Notes: generated by a model not told the origin, from the sequence alone. 64,000 nucleotides of DNA from UBA7803 sp036381275 (GCA_036381275.1 DASVDC010000082.1:8652-72651); one strand, 5' to 3'; shown: positions 32,579 through 41,473, counted from the first letter of the stretch. Made by a program: numbers and translations.

Positions 32579-33612
32579 GCGATCCGACGAACAAGACCTT
32601 CGGCCGAAGCTGGATCAGCCCGTGGCGTCTCGCGCGCTGCGGCGTGCTCGGCATGAACCGGCGCAACATCGCCTACATCGCGCGCTACAACCCGCGCGAC
32701 CGCTACCCGCTGGTGGACGACAAGCTGCGCACCAAGCTGGTCGCACAGAAGGCGCGCCTCAACGTGCCGAAGCTGCTGCACGTGGTGCGCACCCAGCACG
32801 AAATCGAGGTGATCGAGCGCGACGTCGCGAACCTCGACGAATTCGTGATCAAGCCCGCCCAGGGCAGCGGCGGCAAGGGCATCCTGGTGATCGTCGGCCG
32901 TGACGGCGACGACTTCGTCAAGTCGAGCGGCGCGCGCATCAGCCTGAACGACGTGAAGCGCCACGTCACCAACATCCTGAGCGGCCTGCACTCCCTCGGC
33001 GGCAAGCAGGACGTCGCGATCATCGAGACGCTGGTGAAGGTAGCCCCCCTGTTCGCGCGCTACTCGCACGAGGGCGTGCCGGACATCCGCATCATCGTGT
33101 TCCGCGGCTATCCGGTGATGGGCATGCTGCGCCTCGCCACCCACGCCTCCGACGGCAAAGCCAACCTGCACCAGGGCGCGGTCGGCGTCGGCCTCGACAT
33201 CGGCACCGGCCGCGCGGTGGCCGCGGTGCAGAACAATCGGCTGATTCACCTGCATCCCGACACCGGAGCGGACTTGCACGAGATCGAGGTTCCGAACTGG
33301 AGGCAGATACTGCTGCTCGCCGCCCGCTGCTACGAAGTCACCGGACTCGGGTACATGGGCTGTGACATGGTGATCGACGAGACGCAGGGACCGCTGCTGC
33401 TCGAGATGAACGCGCGGCCCGGGCTTGCGATCCAGATCGCGAACAATGCAGGCTTGGTGCCGAGACTCAGGCACATCGAGCAGCTCGAGGATTACTACGT
33501 GACGGTCGAAGATCGGGTGGACTACTCGATGGCCACGTTCAGGCACTTCCCGGCCGCGCGGCAGGCGGAGCTGGAGTTCGTGGAGGATGGGGCGGCAGCG
33601 CCCAGGACGTAA
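32575..33612 (+). CDS. Alpha-L-glutamate ligase-like ATP-grasp protein (RimK-related)
   Basis: A 345-residue ATP-grasp enzyme. It has the nucleotide loop EFVIKPAQGSGGKGILVIVG, IRIIVFRGYPVMGMLRLATH, LHQGAVGVGLDIGTG, and the metal-binding end GPLLLEMNARPGLAIQIAN. These match the RimK-like ligases that join amino acids by ATP-dependent amide formation. Coupling to a membrane transglutaminase-like protein and a lipoprotein protease implies a peptide or peptidoglycan-side substrate near the envelope, as inferred by comparative genomics. The actual substrate is not known. Confidence 0.9.
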   Translation: MSDPTNKTFGRSWISPWRLARCGVLGMNRRNIAYIARYNPRDRYPLVDDKLRTKLVAQKARLNVPKLLHVVRTQHEIEVIERDVANLDEFVIKPAQGSGGKGILVIVGRDGDDFVKSSGARISLNDVKRHVTNILSGLHSLGGKQDVAIIETLVKVAPLFARYSHEGVPDIRIIVFRGYPVMGMLRLATHASDGKANLHQGAVGVGLDIGTGRAVAAVQNNRLIHLHPDTGADLHEIEVPNWRQILLLAARCYEVTGLGYMGCDMVIDETQGPLLLEMNARPGLAIQIANNAGLVPRLRHIEQLEDYYVTVEDRVDYSMATFRHFPAARQAELEFVEDGAAAPRT

Positions 33613-34205
33613 GACCTCTGAGACACGAGCACCACAACGTCATATAGGCAGTCGGTAGCCAACCCGGCCACCCCCCATCCGCCACGTAGATCATTCACAC
33701 TTCTTAGTCGGCGATGATGGGCGAAACAGCAACCAGCTGGATCCAACCGCTACCCCTAGTGTTCGACCGCAAGGTTCCAATAGCATTGGATGCAGCTGAC
33801 CCCGGATCAAATCGCAGCACTCAACGATCTAGCTGGCCTGCTGAACGCAGCAGTTCATGGTGCGACCGTTGATCCACAAGCAGCACAGTGGGCCCTAGAT
33901 ATCGGACCGGACCTTCTGGAGTCTCTCAGCAGAATTATTGAGCGCGATAGCAACAAGATACTCGTTCAAGAGGAAGAGCCAAAGTTTGCGCTGGATGGTG
34001 ATGTATGGTTTCAGACGCGGCGTGACGACAAGTAAACCTCGGATAGTAGTGCGCCAGGAGATCTGCGTCCCGAAGCGCCTGCCGGCCCAAGAGAACCGCA
34101 GCCCGCGAGCGGTGAACGGCGTCGTCACCGAAGAATCTCGGAAGACTGCTGCAGTTCCCAGTCCCATCAGCGTAATATCGACGGGACCCCTACTAGGACC
34201 CCGCC
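33613..34205. other. Low-GC intergenic stretch with one weak small ORF
   Basis: By eye the base composition drops to roughly half G+C, against the high sixties around it, and codon bias is lost. The only plausible gene is at 33790. TAATAT at 34173-34178 may be a -10 for the gene at 34206. A direct repeat GGACCCC-TACTA-GGACCCC occupies 34184-34202. No transposase, integrase or tRNA is visible. It looks like a small acquired or decayed segment. Confidence 0.6.
33790..34035 (+). CDS. Small hypothetical protein in low-GC stretch
   Basis: An 81-residue acidic, mostly helical product: QLTPDQIAALNDLAGLLNAA, DIGPDLLESLSRIIERDSNK, ending in FALDGDVWFQTRRDDK. I recognise no family. There is no clear ribosome-binding site. 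Composition differs from the neighbours, so it may be a transferred gene or a chance frame. The sequence is protein-like enough to record. Confidence 0.4.
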   Translation: MQLTPDQIAALNDLAGLLNAAVHGATVDPQAAQWALDIGPDLLESLSRIIERDSNKILVQEEEPKFALDGDVWFQTRRDDK

Positions 34206-35243
34206 GTGAGCCTCGTCCCGACCCTGGACGTTCAGGCCATTGTCGAGGAGCTGCTCCGCCCGCCGATCCCCTCCATCCGCTACAAGGTCCACGTCCACGT
34301 GCTCGGTGAAGATCCGGACTCCCGCGCGATGCACCGCCTGCAGCGCGAGGTGCGGGATTCGCCGCAGGTCGCGGCGTTGCTGCGTGGCCGCGATGCGAGC
34401 GGACGCATCACGCGGCCGTCGGGTGTCTACGCGAAATGGCAGGGCGCACACTGGGTGCTCGCCGCGCTCGCGGACATCGGCTATCCCTCCAGGGATCGCG
34501 CGCTCGAGCCGCTGCGCGATCAGGTGCAGGAGCACTGGCTGGCGCCGCAGTATTTCCGCGAGTTCGCCGCCACCTCGAAGGCTGCGGCCTACGCCGGGCG
34601 CGGGGTCCCGGTGATGCAGGGCCGTCACCGGCGCTGTGCGTCGCAGCAGAGCAACGCGCTCTGGTCGGTGCTCGTGCTCGGTCTCGCGAACGAGCGCAGT
34701 CACGCGCTGGCGGAGCGACTGCTCTACTGGCAATGGCCCGACGGCGGCTGGAACTGCGACAAGAACCCCGACGCGGATTCGTCGTCCTTCATGGAAACGA
34801 TTCTGCCGCTGCGGGCGCTAGCACTGTACGCCAGCACGTTCGACGACGAGAAGGCCCGGCAGGCGAGCCGCCGGGCAGCCGAGCCGTTTCTCGAGCGAGA
34901 GCTGTTTCTTCGCCGCAGTGACGGCTCGGTGATCCGTCAGGACTTCACCGAGTTGCACTACCCACTCTACTGGCGCTACGACGTGCTGCACGGGCTCAAG
35001 GTGCTCGCGGAAGCCGGCCTCATCGGTGACCGGCGCTGCAGGCGGGCCCTCGACCTCCTGGCGAGCAAGCGTCTGCCGGACGGCGGCTGGCCCGCGGAGC
35101 GCCGCTACTACCGGGTGTCGTCCGAGATCGCGAACGGCAACGACCACGTCGACTGGGGCGGCACGAGCCGCACCCGGATGAACCCGTGGGTCACGGCCGA
35201 TGCGCTGTTCGTGCTGAAGGCGGCGGGCCGGCTCCGGCTCTGA
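34206..35243 (+). CDS. Alpha/alpha-toroid (terpene-cyclase-like fold) protein of unknown function
   Basis: A 345-residue protein starting at GTG. It has repeated QW-like segments of the prenyltransferase/terpene cyclase toroid: ERLLYWQWPDGGWNCDKNPD and LLASKRLPDGGWPAERRYYR, with YGVYAKWQGAHWVLAAL-like helices between. The DxDD protonation motif of squalene cyclases is not seen, so cyclisation is unlikely; such single-domain toroids often act as binding or uncharacterised enzymes. It is preceded by a GGACCCC direct repeat and a low-GC stretch. Fold call moderate, function unknown. Confidence 0.7.
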   Translation: MSLVPTLDVQAIVEELLRPPIPSIRYKVHVHVLGEDPDSRAMHRLQREVRDSPQVAALLRGRDASGRITRPSGVYAKWQGAHWVLAALADIGYPSRDRALEPLRDQVQEHWLAPQYFREFAATSKAAAYAGRGVPVMQGRHRRCASQQSNALWSVLVLGLANERSHALAERLLYWQWPDGGWNCDKNPDADSSSFMETILPLRALALYASTFDDEKARQASRRAAEPFLERELFLRRSDGSVIRQDFTELHYPLYWRYDVLHGLKVLAEAGLIGDRRCRRALDLLASKRLPDGGWPAERRYYRVSSEIANGNDHVDWGGTSRTRMNPWVTADALFVLKAAGRLRL

Positions 35244-35296
35244 TCCGCCGGCGGCCGGTGCTAAGATCGACGGCAAACAGGAAGCGGGAGGCTGCG

Positions 35297-36463
35297 ATGC
35301 CGTACATCGAGCAGGGAATCGTCCACGACGCCGACGCCCACATCATGGAGACGGCGGAGTTCCTCGCGGAGTTCGCGAGCGCCGCGGTCAAGCCGCACAT
35401 CCTCGGCATCGACGGCAGCGCGCGGGTCGCGACCCGCGCCGAGGAACTGAAGACCGTGCTGGCGAAGCAGTCGGACCCGGCGTATCGGGCCCGAGACGCC
35501 GAAGAGATCATGCTGCGCAAGAACTGGGCGGCAACCGGTGCGCTGTTCAAGGCCGACCGGCCGAAGGCGCTCGATCTGATCGGCGTCGCGAGCCAGCTCG
35601 TGTTCAACACGTTCGTGAACGGCCATATGGCCCACCTCGAGAAGCACAGCGACGACCTCGACCTGATCTACGGCGTGGCCGATGCGCACAACCGCGCGAT
35701 GCTCGACTTCTGCAGCGTCGACCCGCGGCTGCTCGCGACCGCCTACGTGCCGCTGGCCGATTTCGATCGCACCCGCGCGACGGCCGAAGCGGCGATCCGC
35801 GACGGCTTCGCCGGGCTGCTGATTCCGTCGCAGTGTCCGCGCACCCATTCGCCGAGCCACACCGGCCTGTTTCCGCTCTGGGCGATGGCCGAGGAAGCCG
35901 GGCTGCCGATCCTGTTCCACGTCGGCGGGGGCGGCCGGCTGCTCGATCCGATGTACTTCCAGAACGGCCTGCCGATCCCGCCCGACTTCCACGGCGGCGC
36001 GGAGAACTTCCGCTCGGTCGACTACATGGCGATCCCGACGCCGGTGATGCAGACGCTTGCGACCCTGATCATCGACGGCATCCTCGAGCGCCATCCGAGG
36101 CTGATGTTCGGCGTCATAGAGCAGGGCGCGTCGTGGATTCCGAGCTGGATGCGCTATCTCGACAGCGCACACGCGGCGTTCCAGCGCATGGAGGAGCGGT
36201 TGCAGAAGCTCTCCTTGCGGCCGTCGGAGTACGTCCGCCGGCAGATCCGCGCGACCCCCTACCCGGCCGAGGACGTCGGCTGGATCGTGCGCGAAGCGGG
36301 CCCGGAGATTCCGCTGTTCTCGTCGGACTACCCGCACGTCGAGGGCGGCCGCAATCCGGTGAAACGCTTCGAGACGACGCTCGGCGAGGTGGATCAGGAC
36401 GTACGCGAGCGCTTCTACCGCTACAACTTCGAGGAACTGATGGGAAGCGCCCTCGCCGCCTGA
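35297..36463 (+). CDS. Amidohydrolase family protein (metal-dependent, ACMSD-like)
   Basis: A 388-residue TIM-barrel metalloenzyme of the amidohydrolase_2 group. Candidate metal ligands are the DxH in VHDADAHIMETAEF, the His of LPILFHVGGGGRLLDP, and the Asp of FSSDYPHVEGG. ATG 35297 follows GGGAGG. TAAGAT at 35262-35267 may be the -10. Enzymes of this group decarboxylate or hydrolyse aromatic and lactone-like compounds; many members in catabolic bacteria are uncharacterised. An REP element follows 12 bases after the stop. Confidence 0.85.
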   Translation: MPYIEQGIVHDADAHIMETAEFLAEFASAAVKPHILGIDGSARVATRAEELKTVLAKQSDPAYRARDAEEIMLRKNWAATGALFKADRPKALDLIGVASQLVFNTFVNGHMAHLEKHSDDLDLIYGVADAHNRAMLDFCSVDPRLLATAYVPLADFDRTRATAEAAIRDGFAGLLIPSQCPRTHSPSHTGLFPLWAMAEEAGLPILFHVGGGGRLLDPMYFQNGLPIPPDFHGGAENFRSVDYMAIPTPVMQTLATLIIDGILERHPRLMFGVIEQGASWIPSWMRYLDSAHAAFQRMEERLQKLSLRPSEYVRRQIRATPYPAEDVGWIVREAGPEIPLFSSDYPHVEGGRNPVKRFETTLGEVDQDVRERFYRYNFEELMGSALAA

Positions 36464-36475
36464 CCAGCGGCCACC

Positions 36476-36539
36476 TGTGGGAGCGGCCTCCGGCCGCGAA
36501 CCGGTGCTCCGGTCATTCACGGCCGGAGGCCGCTCCCAC
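36476..36539. repeat. REP element, type 1, overlapping the esterase 3' end
   Basis: A palindrome with left arm TGTGGGAGCGGCCTCCGGCC and right arm ending GGCCGCTCCCAC. Its right arm encodes the last residues (VGAASGRE) and the TGA stop of the minus-strand esterase gene. Confidence 0.9.
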
Positions 36540-37634
36540 CGTGGAGTTCAGCCAGTCGAGGATGCGCACGTTCTCTTCGCGCGGGTAGGTGTGGCTGAGA
36601 TCGGCGATCTCCCGGAACGTCACGTCGGCCCCGGCCGCGGTCAGCGCCTCACGCGCGAGCCGCGCCACGTCCACCGGGAACATCCAGTCGAGTGCGCCGT
36701 GCACCAGGTACACGGGCAGTCCGCGCAACCGCTCGGCGCCCGCGATCTCGAGCAGCAGCGGGTGGAACGTCGCCGACACCGGCGCGAGGTGCGTGTACGG
36801 GGCGTCGTCTTCGAGGCCGGCCAGATACGCGAACGTGCCGCCGTCGGACATGCCGGTGAGCAGAATCCGCGACTCGTCGATCGCCCACTCGGACTTCACG
36901 TGCTCCACCAGCTCGCGCAGGTGCACCGCGTCCACCGCCGGATCCATCAGCGACCAGGTGTCCTGGCGCGAGGTCGGCGCGAGCACGATGGCGCCGCGGC
37001 TGCGCGCTTCCTTCAGCCACGTCCACAGGAAACTGCGCCCATGGCCGCTGCCGCCGTGCAGCGCCACGACCAGCGGCGCCGGCGTCTGCGGCGCGTGGTA
37101 TTCCGGCACGTACAGCGAGAAGCCGCCGCGGTCGCCGGCGGTGTTGCCTGCGTGCATCACTCCGACGCCGGCCGCGTACGGGTCCGACGCGAGCAGCGCC
37201 TGCTGCAGCGCCGGGTCATCGCGCTCGGGCTCGCACAGGAAGAACCGGTTCACCGGCGGCAGCATGAACGCCACCGGGTACAGCGCCTCCACCGCCCGGG
37301 TCGCGCCGCCCATCGCCCGGTACGCAGAGAGCACCGGATTGCGCGTCTCGAGGCACGCGGCGAGGCCTTCGAGCGCGCCGAGCGCCTCCGCCGCCGCCAT
37401 CCGGCTGCGGGTCTGGAACAGCGTCAGGTGGTCCGGCCAGTCGATGGCTTCGAACGCCCGCAAACCCGCCGCCAGCGGCTCCGCCAACCCCCGCAGGCCG
37501 GCCACCAGCGCCGGCAGATCCGGCGGATGCAGGTGCCGGCCGGCGTATCCGAGTGCCTCGAGCGCGCGCAGGAGCGGCGGCAGCATCGCCGTGGTGGCAT
37601 CGAGCAGCTCGTCGGTGGAGGGGGATTCCGGCAT
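36513..37634 (-). CDS. Alpha/beta hydrolase (esterase/PHB-depolymerase-like)
   Basis: A 373-residue hydrolase. The N-terminal 150 residues are helical and not recognised. The catalytic domain starts near GGFSLYVPEYH; the oxyanion region is VVALHGGSGHGRSF, the nucleophile LLTGMSDGGTFAYL (GxSxG), the acid probably in VHGALDWMFPVD, and the His in ADLSHTYPREE. No signal peptide is visible, so it is probably cytoplasmic. The native end is about DWLNST; the final VGAASGRE and stop come from an REP element. It is divergent from the VOC-MoxR-VWA operon. Confidence 0.83.
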   Translation of the reverse strand: MPESPSTDELLDATTAMLPPLLRALEALGYAGRHLHPPDLPALVAGLRGLAEPLAAGLRAFEAIDWPDHLTLFQTRSRMAAAEALGALEGLAACLETRNPVLSAYRAMGGATRAVEALYPVAFMLPPVNRFFLCEPERDDPALQQALLASDPYAAGVGVMHAGNTAGDRGGFSLYVPEYHAPQTPAPLVVALHGGSGHGRSFLWTWLKEARSRGAIVLAPTSRQDTWSLMDPAVDAVHLRELVEHVKSEWAIDESRILLTGMSDGGTFAYLAGLEDDAPYTHLAPVSATFHPLLLEIAGAERLRGLPVYLVHGALDWMFPVDVARLAREALTAAGADVTFREIADLSHTYPREENVRILDWLNSTVGAASGRE

Positions 37635-37740
37635 CGTGCGGTGGCGCTCGGACGGTTCCCGAATCGGTGAACACCACGATACCACCGTTCCGGCCCCGCT
37701 GCGGTCGCCGCCGAGCGCTGAATTGTTTTAAAGTCGGGCG

Positions 37741-38586
37741 ATGAGCCGCTACGACCGCAGCGCCGAGGACGTCGGCAACGTGCTCGCCCTCGAGCACGTC
37801 AACGTGACCGTGCCCGACCAGGGCGCAGCCGCCCTGTTCTACGTGAGCGGGCTCGGCCTCACCCGCGACCCGTACATCGACTTCGGCCAGCGCAACGTCT
37901 GGATCAACGTCGGCAGCCAGCAGTTCCACCTGCCCCTCGGCGAGCCGCAGGTGTTCCGCGGCCGGATCCACCTGGCGATGCCGGACCTCGACGGCCTGCA
38001 GCGCCGGCTCGAGCGGTTGGGCCGCAGTCTCGGCGGCACGCGCTTCGATTTCACCGCCGCGGACGGCGTCGTCTCGGCCACCTGTCCTTGGGGGAACCGA
38101 ATCGCCGTGCACGGGCCGGACGCGTATCCGCGCATGACGCTCGGCATGCCGCACCTCGAGGTGGACGTTCCCGCCGGCACCGCCGCGGGGATCGGCCGGT
38201 TCTACCGCGACGTGATCGGCTGCCCGGTGGAGCCGCAGGACGGCCGGGTCCGGGTGCGGGTCGGGCACAACCAGATCGTCGACTTCATCGAATCCGCCGG
38301 ACCGCTCCCCGCCTACGACGGCCACCACGTGGCCGTGTACCTCGGCGAGTTCTCGCGCCCGTACCGCTGGCTGATCGACCGGAATTTGATCACCGAGGAG
38401 TCCGACCAGTACCAGTATCGGTTTCAATCCATCGTCGACCCGCTGAGCGGCGAGCCGCTCACCGAGCTCGAGCACGAGGTGCGGGCGATGAGTCATCCGA
38501 TGTTCCTGCGGCCGCTGGTGAACCGGAACCCGGCCGTCGGAATCACGAACTATCAGCTGGGCAACGAGGAGTACCGCCCGAGATGA
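37741..38586 (+). CDS. VOC family (glyoxalase/extradiol dioxygenase-like) protein
   Basis: A 281-residue protein with two vicinal-oxygen-chelate modules: ALEHVNVTVPDQGAAALFYV at the N-terminus, and MPHLEVDVPAGTAAGIGRFY plus HHVAVYLGEF in the second. The His/Glu-type metal positions appear retained in the second module, but I cannot assign ligands firmly. A TAAAGT box at 37729-37734 ends six bases before the ATG, suggesting a leaderless transcript. Its stop overlaps the MoxR ATPase start (ATGA), so it is translationally coupled to a AAA/VWA chaperone-like pair. Confidence 0.8.
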   Translation: MSRYDRSAEDVGNVLALEHVNVTVPDQGAAALFYVSGLGLTRDPYIDFGQRNVWINVGSQQFHLPLGEPQVFRGRIHLAMPDLDGLQRRLERLGRSLGGTRFDFTAADGVVSATCPWGNRIAVHGPDAYPRMTLGMPHLEVDVPAGTAAGIGRFYRDVIGCPVEPQDGRVRVRVGHNQIVDFIESAGPLPAYDGHHVAVYLGEFSRPYRWLIDRNLITEESDQYQYRFQSIVDPLSGEPLTELEHEVRAMSHPMFLRPLVNRNPAVGITNYQLGNEEYRPR

Positions 38587-39416
38587 GCGAAGCCGCCGAT
38601 CTGGTCCAGCTCCAAAGCGAACCCTACTACCTGCCGCTCGCGGACGAGGTGGAGATCTTCACCGCCGCCTACCAGGCGCGCCTGCCCGTGCTGCTGAAGG
38701 GCCCCACCGGCTGCGGCAAGACGCGCTTCGTCGAGCACATGACCTGGCGCCTGTACCGGGCCGGGCGGCGCAAGGACGTCGAGGTGCCGCTCATCACGGT
38801 TTCCTGCCACGAGGACCTGACCGCCACGGACATGGTCGGCCGGTTCCTGCTGCAGGGCGACGAGACGGTCTGGAGCGACGGGCCGCTGACCCGCGCGGTG
38901 CGCACCGGCGCGATCTGCTACCTAGACGAGATCGTCGAGGCGCGCAAAGACACCACGGTACTGATCCATTCGCTGACCGACCACCGGCGCCTGCTGCCGA
39001 TCGACAAGACCGGCGAGCTGCTCGCCGCGCACCCGGACTTCCTGCTGGTGATCTCCTACAACCCCGGCTACCAGAGCGTGCTGAAGGACCTGAAGACCAG
39101 CACCCGGCAGCGCTTCGTCAGCCTGGCGTTCGACTACCCCGACCCGGAGCGCGAGGCGGCGATCATCGCGCACGAGTCGGGGGTGGAACCGGCGATGGCC
39201 GAGCGCCTCGCGACGATCGGCGAGAAGGTCCGCAACCTCCGCGAGCACGGCTTCGAGGAAGGCGTCAGCACGCGCCTGCTGGTCTACACGGGCGAGCTGA
39301 TCCGCCGCGGCATCGCACCGCGCCGCGCCGCCGAGATCGCGGTGGTGCAGGCGGTCTCCGACGACGGCACGGTGCAGCAGGCCATCAGCGACATCGTCGA
39401 CGCGGTGCTGCCGTGA
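38583..39416 (+). CDS. MoxR-type AAA ATPase (CbbQ/NorQ/NirQ-like)
   Basis: A 277-residue AAA+ ATPase with Walker A LLKGPTGCGKTRFVEHM and Walker B AICYLDEIVEARKDTT. The pore-side EDLTATDMVGRFLL and the C-terminal GVSTRLLVYTGELI match the CbbQ/NorQ subfamily. These act with a VWA partner to activate or remodel metalloenzymes, for example RuBisCO or nitric oxide reductase. Neither is encoded here. The gene overlaps both the VOC gene and the VWA gene, forming a tight operon. Confidence 0.9.
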   Translation: MSEAADLVQLQSEPYYLPLADEVEIFTAAYQARLPVLLKGPTGCGKTRFVEHMTWRLYRAGRRKDVEVPLITVSCHEDLTATDMVGRFLLQGDETVWSDGPLTRAVRTGAICYLDEIVEARKDTTVLIHSLTDHRRLLPIDKTGELLAAHPDFLLVISYNPGYQSVLKDLKTSTRQRFVSLAFDYPDPEREAAIIAHESGVEPAMAERLATIGEKVRNLREHGFEEGVSTRLLVYTGELIRRGIAPRRAAEIAVVQAVSDDGTVQQAISDIVDAVLP

Positions 39417-41473
39417 TCGAGCTCGGGCCGCTCGAGGAACGGCTCGCGCTGTTCGCCGAGGGCATCGCCGGACGCTACATCCACATCAAGCCCGTGCGCG
39501 AGTTCGCCGGCCGGCGCGTGACGCTCGCCGAGGACGACACCGCGTTGACGGCCGACACGCTGTATCTGCCCGAGCGCCTGCCCGTCCCGAGCAGCGGTGC
39601 GTATCGGGTGCTGGCGCTGCAGCAGCTCTGCCGCCGCGAGTTCGACAGCTACCGCTTCTCGCTCGACATCGCGCTCGAACGGCTGCCGGGCCTGCAAGCC
39701 CGCGAGGTTCCGCAGCTCGGCAGCCGGGTCAGCGACTTCGAGCGCTTCTACCACCAGTTCGACCACCCGGGGCTCGTGAGCCGGCTGTTTCACCTCTGCG
39801 AGCGGATCCGGGTGGACGCGCTGATGCTCGAGCGCTATCCCGGCATCCGCCGTCATCTGGCCGATTGGTACGGGCACCTGCTCACCGAACGGCCGCCGGA
39901 GCCGATGGTGGACCTGCCGACGGTGCTGCACGGACTCGACTGCTACGCGCACGGCGCGTCGCGGAATGCGCTGATGGAAGAGGATTTCACGGGCGCACTG
40001 CCGGGGGCCCTCGAGGTGCTCGATCCGCTCCGGGGGCAGCCGGGCGACGTCTACGCCGCGGCCGGCGCGGCCGCGGCGCTGCACGATCTGCTCGCACCGC
40101 TGGCCCCGACCGAGCGGATCGACGGGCTGTTGCCGCTGCCGGAAGAGCTCGACGATCCGACGCACTGGGCTCAGCGCGAAGCCCGGCTCGACGACTGGCG
40201 CGCGGACCTCGCGGCGCTCGACGCGGTGCTCGCGGTCGAGGAGCTGCTCGGTAAAGAGGCGGAAGCCGGCAAGGGTGACAAGCTCGCAAACGGCGAGCTG
40301 CGGCCTCAGGACCTGGACCTGCGGCAGGTGCAGCAGGAACGGGACACGCTGGCCCGACGCATCGACATGGAACGCTCGGCCATCCGGGATGCGCTCGGCC
40401 CGAGCCGCCCCGACGCGCGCAGCTTCCGCTACGACGAATGGGACTACCTGAACCGCCGCTACCTGCCGCGCTGGTGCCGGCTGTTCGAGCAACGCCTCGA
40501 GCCGGATCACGACGCCGACCTCGGTGCGCTGGAAACCACCATCCGCGCGCACCGGCCGGGGGTGCAGAAGCGCCTCGAGCACATCAAGCCGCTCGGCTAC
40601 CAGCGCGTGTTCCGGCTCGCGGACGGCGACGAGCTCGACTTCAACGCGGTGATCCGCGCGCGCCAGGACATCCGCACCGGCCACAGCCCCGACGAGCGCG
40701 TGTACAGCCGCCGCGAGCGCGTGCACCGCGACGTCTGCGCGGCGTTCCTGGTCGACCTCTCCGCCTCCACGGACGATCCGGTGGAGCCGCTGCCGCCGGC
40801 CCCGTCCGACCCGGACGACGACCCGTTCATGTGGGGCCGCGCTGTGGGAGCGGCCTCCGGCCGCGAATCTGACATGGACTCTCTTCGCGGCCGAAGGCCG
40901 CTCCCACAGGAGCATGAGGAGCCGCCGGAGCACCCTCCCGAACCCCGTCGCATCATCGACGTGCAGCGCGATGCGATGCTGGCGATGTCCGCGGCGCTCG
41001 AGCAGCTCGGCGACAGCTACGGGATCTACGGCTTCTCCGGCTACGGCCGCGACTGCGTCGAAGTGTTCGTCGCGAAGGAGCCCGAAGAGCGCTTCAGCCG
41101 CGCGACGCTGGCCGCGATCGCCGCGATGCAGCCGAAGCGCAGCACCCGTATGGGTCCCGCGATCCGCCACACGGTGCAGAAGCTGCTGGCCTCGGGCCAC
41201 GCGATGAAGGTGCTGCTGATCATCAGCGACGGCTTCCCGCAGGACTGCGACTACGGCCCCGAGCGCGGCGAGCACGAATACGGCGTGCAGGACACCGCCC
41301 GGGCGCTACAGGAGGCCCACGACAAGGGAGTCGAAACGTTCTGCGTCACCGTCGACCGCTCGGGGCACGACTACCTGAAGCGCATGTGCCCGGAGTCGCG
41401 GTATCTGGTGATCGAGGAGGTGGAGGACCTTCCGGAGCAGCTCTCGAAGGTCTACGAGACGCTGACGGCGTAG
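39413..41473 (+). CDS. CbbO/NorD-type VWA domain protein with in-frame REP insertion
   Basis: A 686-residue partner of the MoxR ATPase, starting at GTG that overlaps its stop. The N-terminal two thirds are helical, with IHIKPVREFAGRRVTLAEDD early and EYDEWDYLNRRYLP-like PDARSFRYDEWDYLNRRYLP before the VWA domain. The VWA domain starts near residue 445 with MIDAS motif FLVDLSASTDDP and continues DSYGIYGFSGYGRDCVEVFV and MKVLLIISDGFPQDC. Residues 478-499 are encoded by a 66-base REP element placed in the loop after the MIDAS strand. The frame is intact, so the product is probably made. Confidence 0.88.
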   Translation: MIELGPLEERLALFAEGIAGRYIHIKPVREFAGRRVTLAEDDTALTADTLYLPERLPVPSSGAYRVLALQQLCRREFDSYRFSLDIALERLPGLQAREVPQLGSRVSDFERFYHQFDHPGLVSRLFHLCERIRVDALMLERYPGIRRHLADWYGHLLTERPPEPMVDLPTVLHGLDCYAHGASRNALMEEDFTGALPGALEVLDPLRGQPGDVYAAAGAAAALHDLLAPLAPTERIDGLLPLPEELDDPTHWAQREARLDDWRADLAALDAVLAVEELLGKEAEAGKGDKLANGELRPQDLDLRQVQQERDTLARRIDMERSAIRDALGPSRPDARSFRYDEWDYLNRRYLPRWCRLFEQRLEPDHDADLGALETTIRAHRPGVQKRLEHIKPLGYQRVFRLADGDELDFNAVIRARQDIRTGHSPDERVYSRRERVHRDVCAAFLVDLSASTDDPVEPLPPAPSDPDDDPFMWGRAVGAASGRESDMDSLRGRRPLPQEHEEPPEHPPEPRRIIDVQRDAMLAMSAALEQLGDSYGIYGFSGYGRDCVEVFVAKEPEERFSRATLAAIAAMQPKRSTRMGPAIRHTVQKLLASGHAMKVLLIISDGFPQDCDYGPERGEHEYGVQDTARALQEAHDKGVETFCVTVDRSGHDYLKRMCPESRYLVIEEVEDLPEQLSKVYETLTA
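40843..40908. repeat. REP element, type 1, in-frame inside the VWA gene
   Basis: A 66-base palindrome from TGTGGGAG to CTCCCACA, 22 codons long. It encodes VGAASGRESDMDSLRGRRPL followed by PQ, unlike the acidic flanking sequence. There is no stop codon in the gene frame. Confidence 0.9.

Noticed and set aside
33613..34205. Integrated mobile element in the low-GC stretch
   Set aside because: No transposase, integrase, terminal repeats or tRNA target is visible; composition alone is not enough.
40843..40908. REP hairpin as a sign that the VWA gene is a pseudogene
   Set aside because: The insertion is 66 bases, keeps the frame and contains no stop. The VWA domain resumes intact on the far side.
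38583..41473. CbbQ/CbbO naming as evidence for carbon fixation
   Set aside because: No RuBisCO, phosphoribulokinase or carboxysome gene is seen. The MoxR/VWA pair serves many clients.
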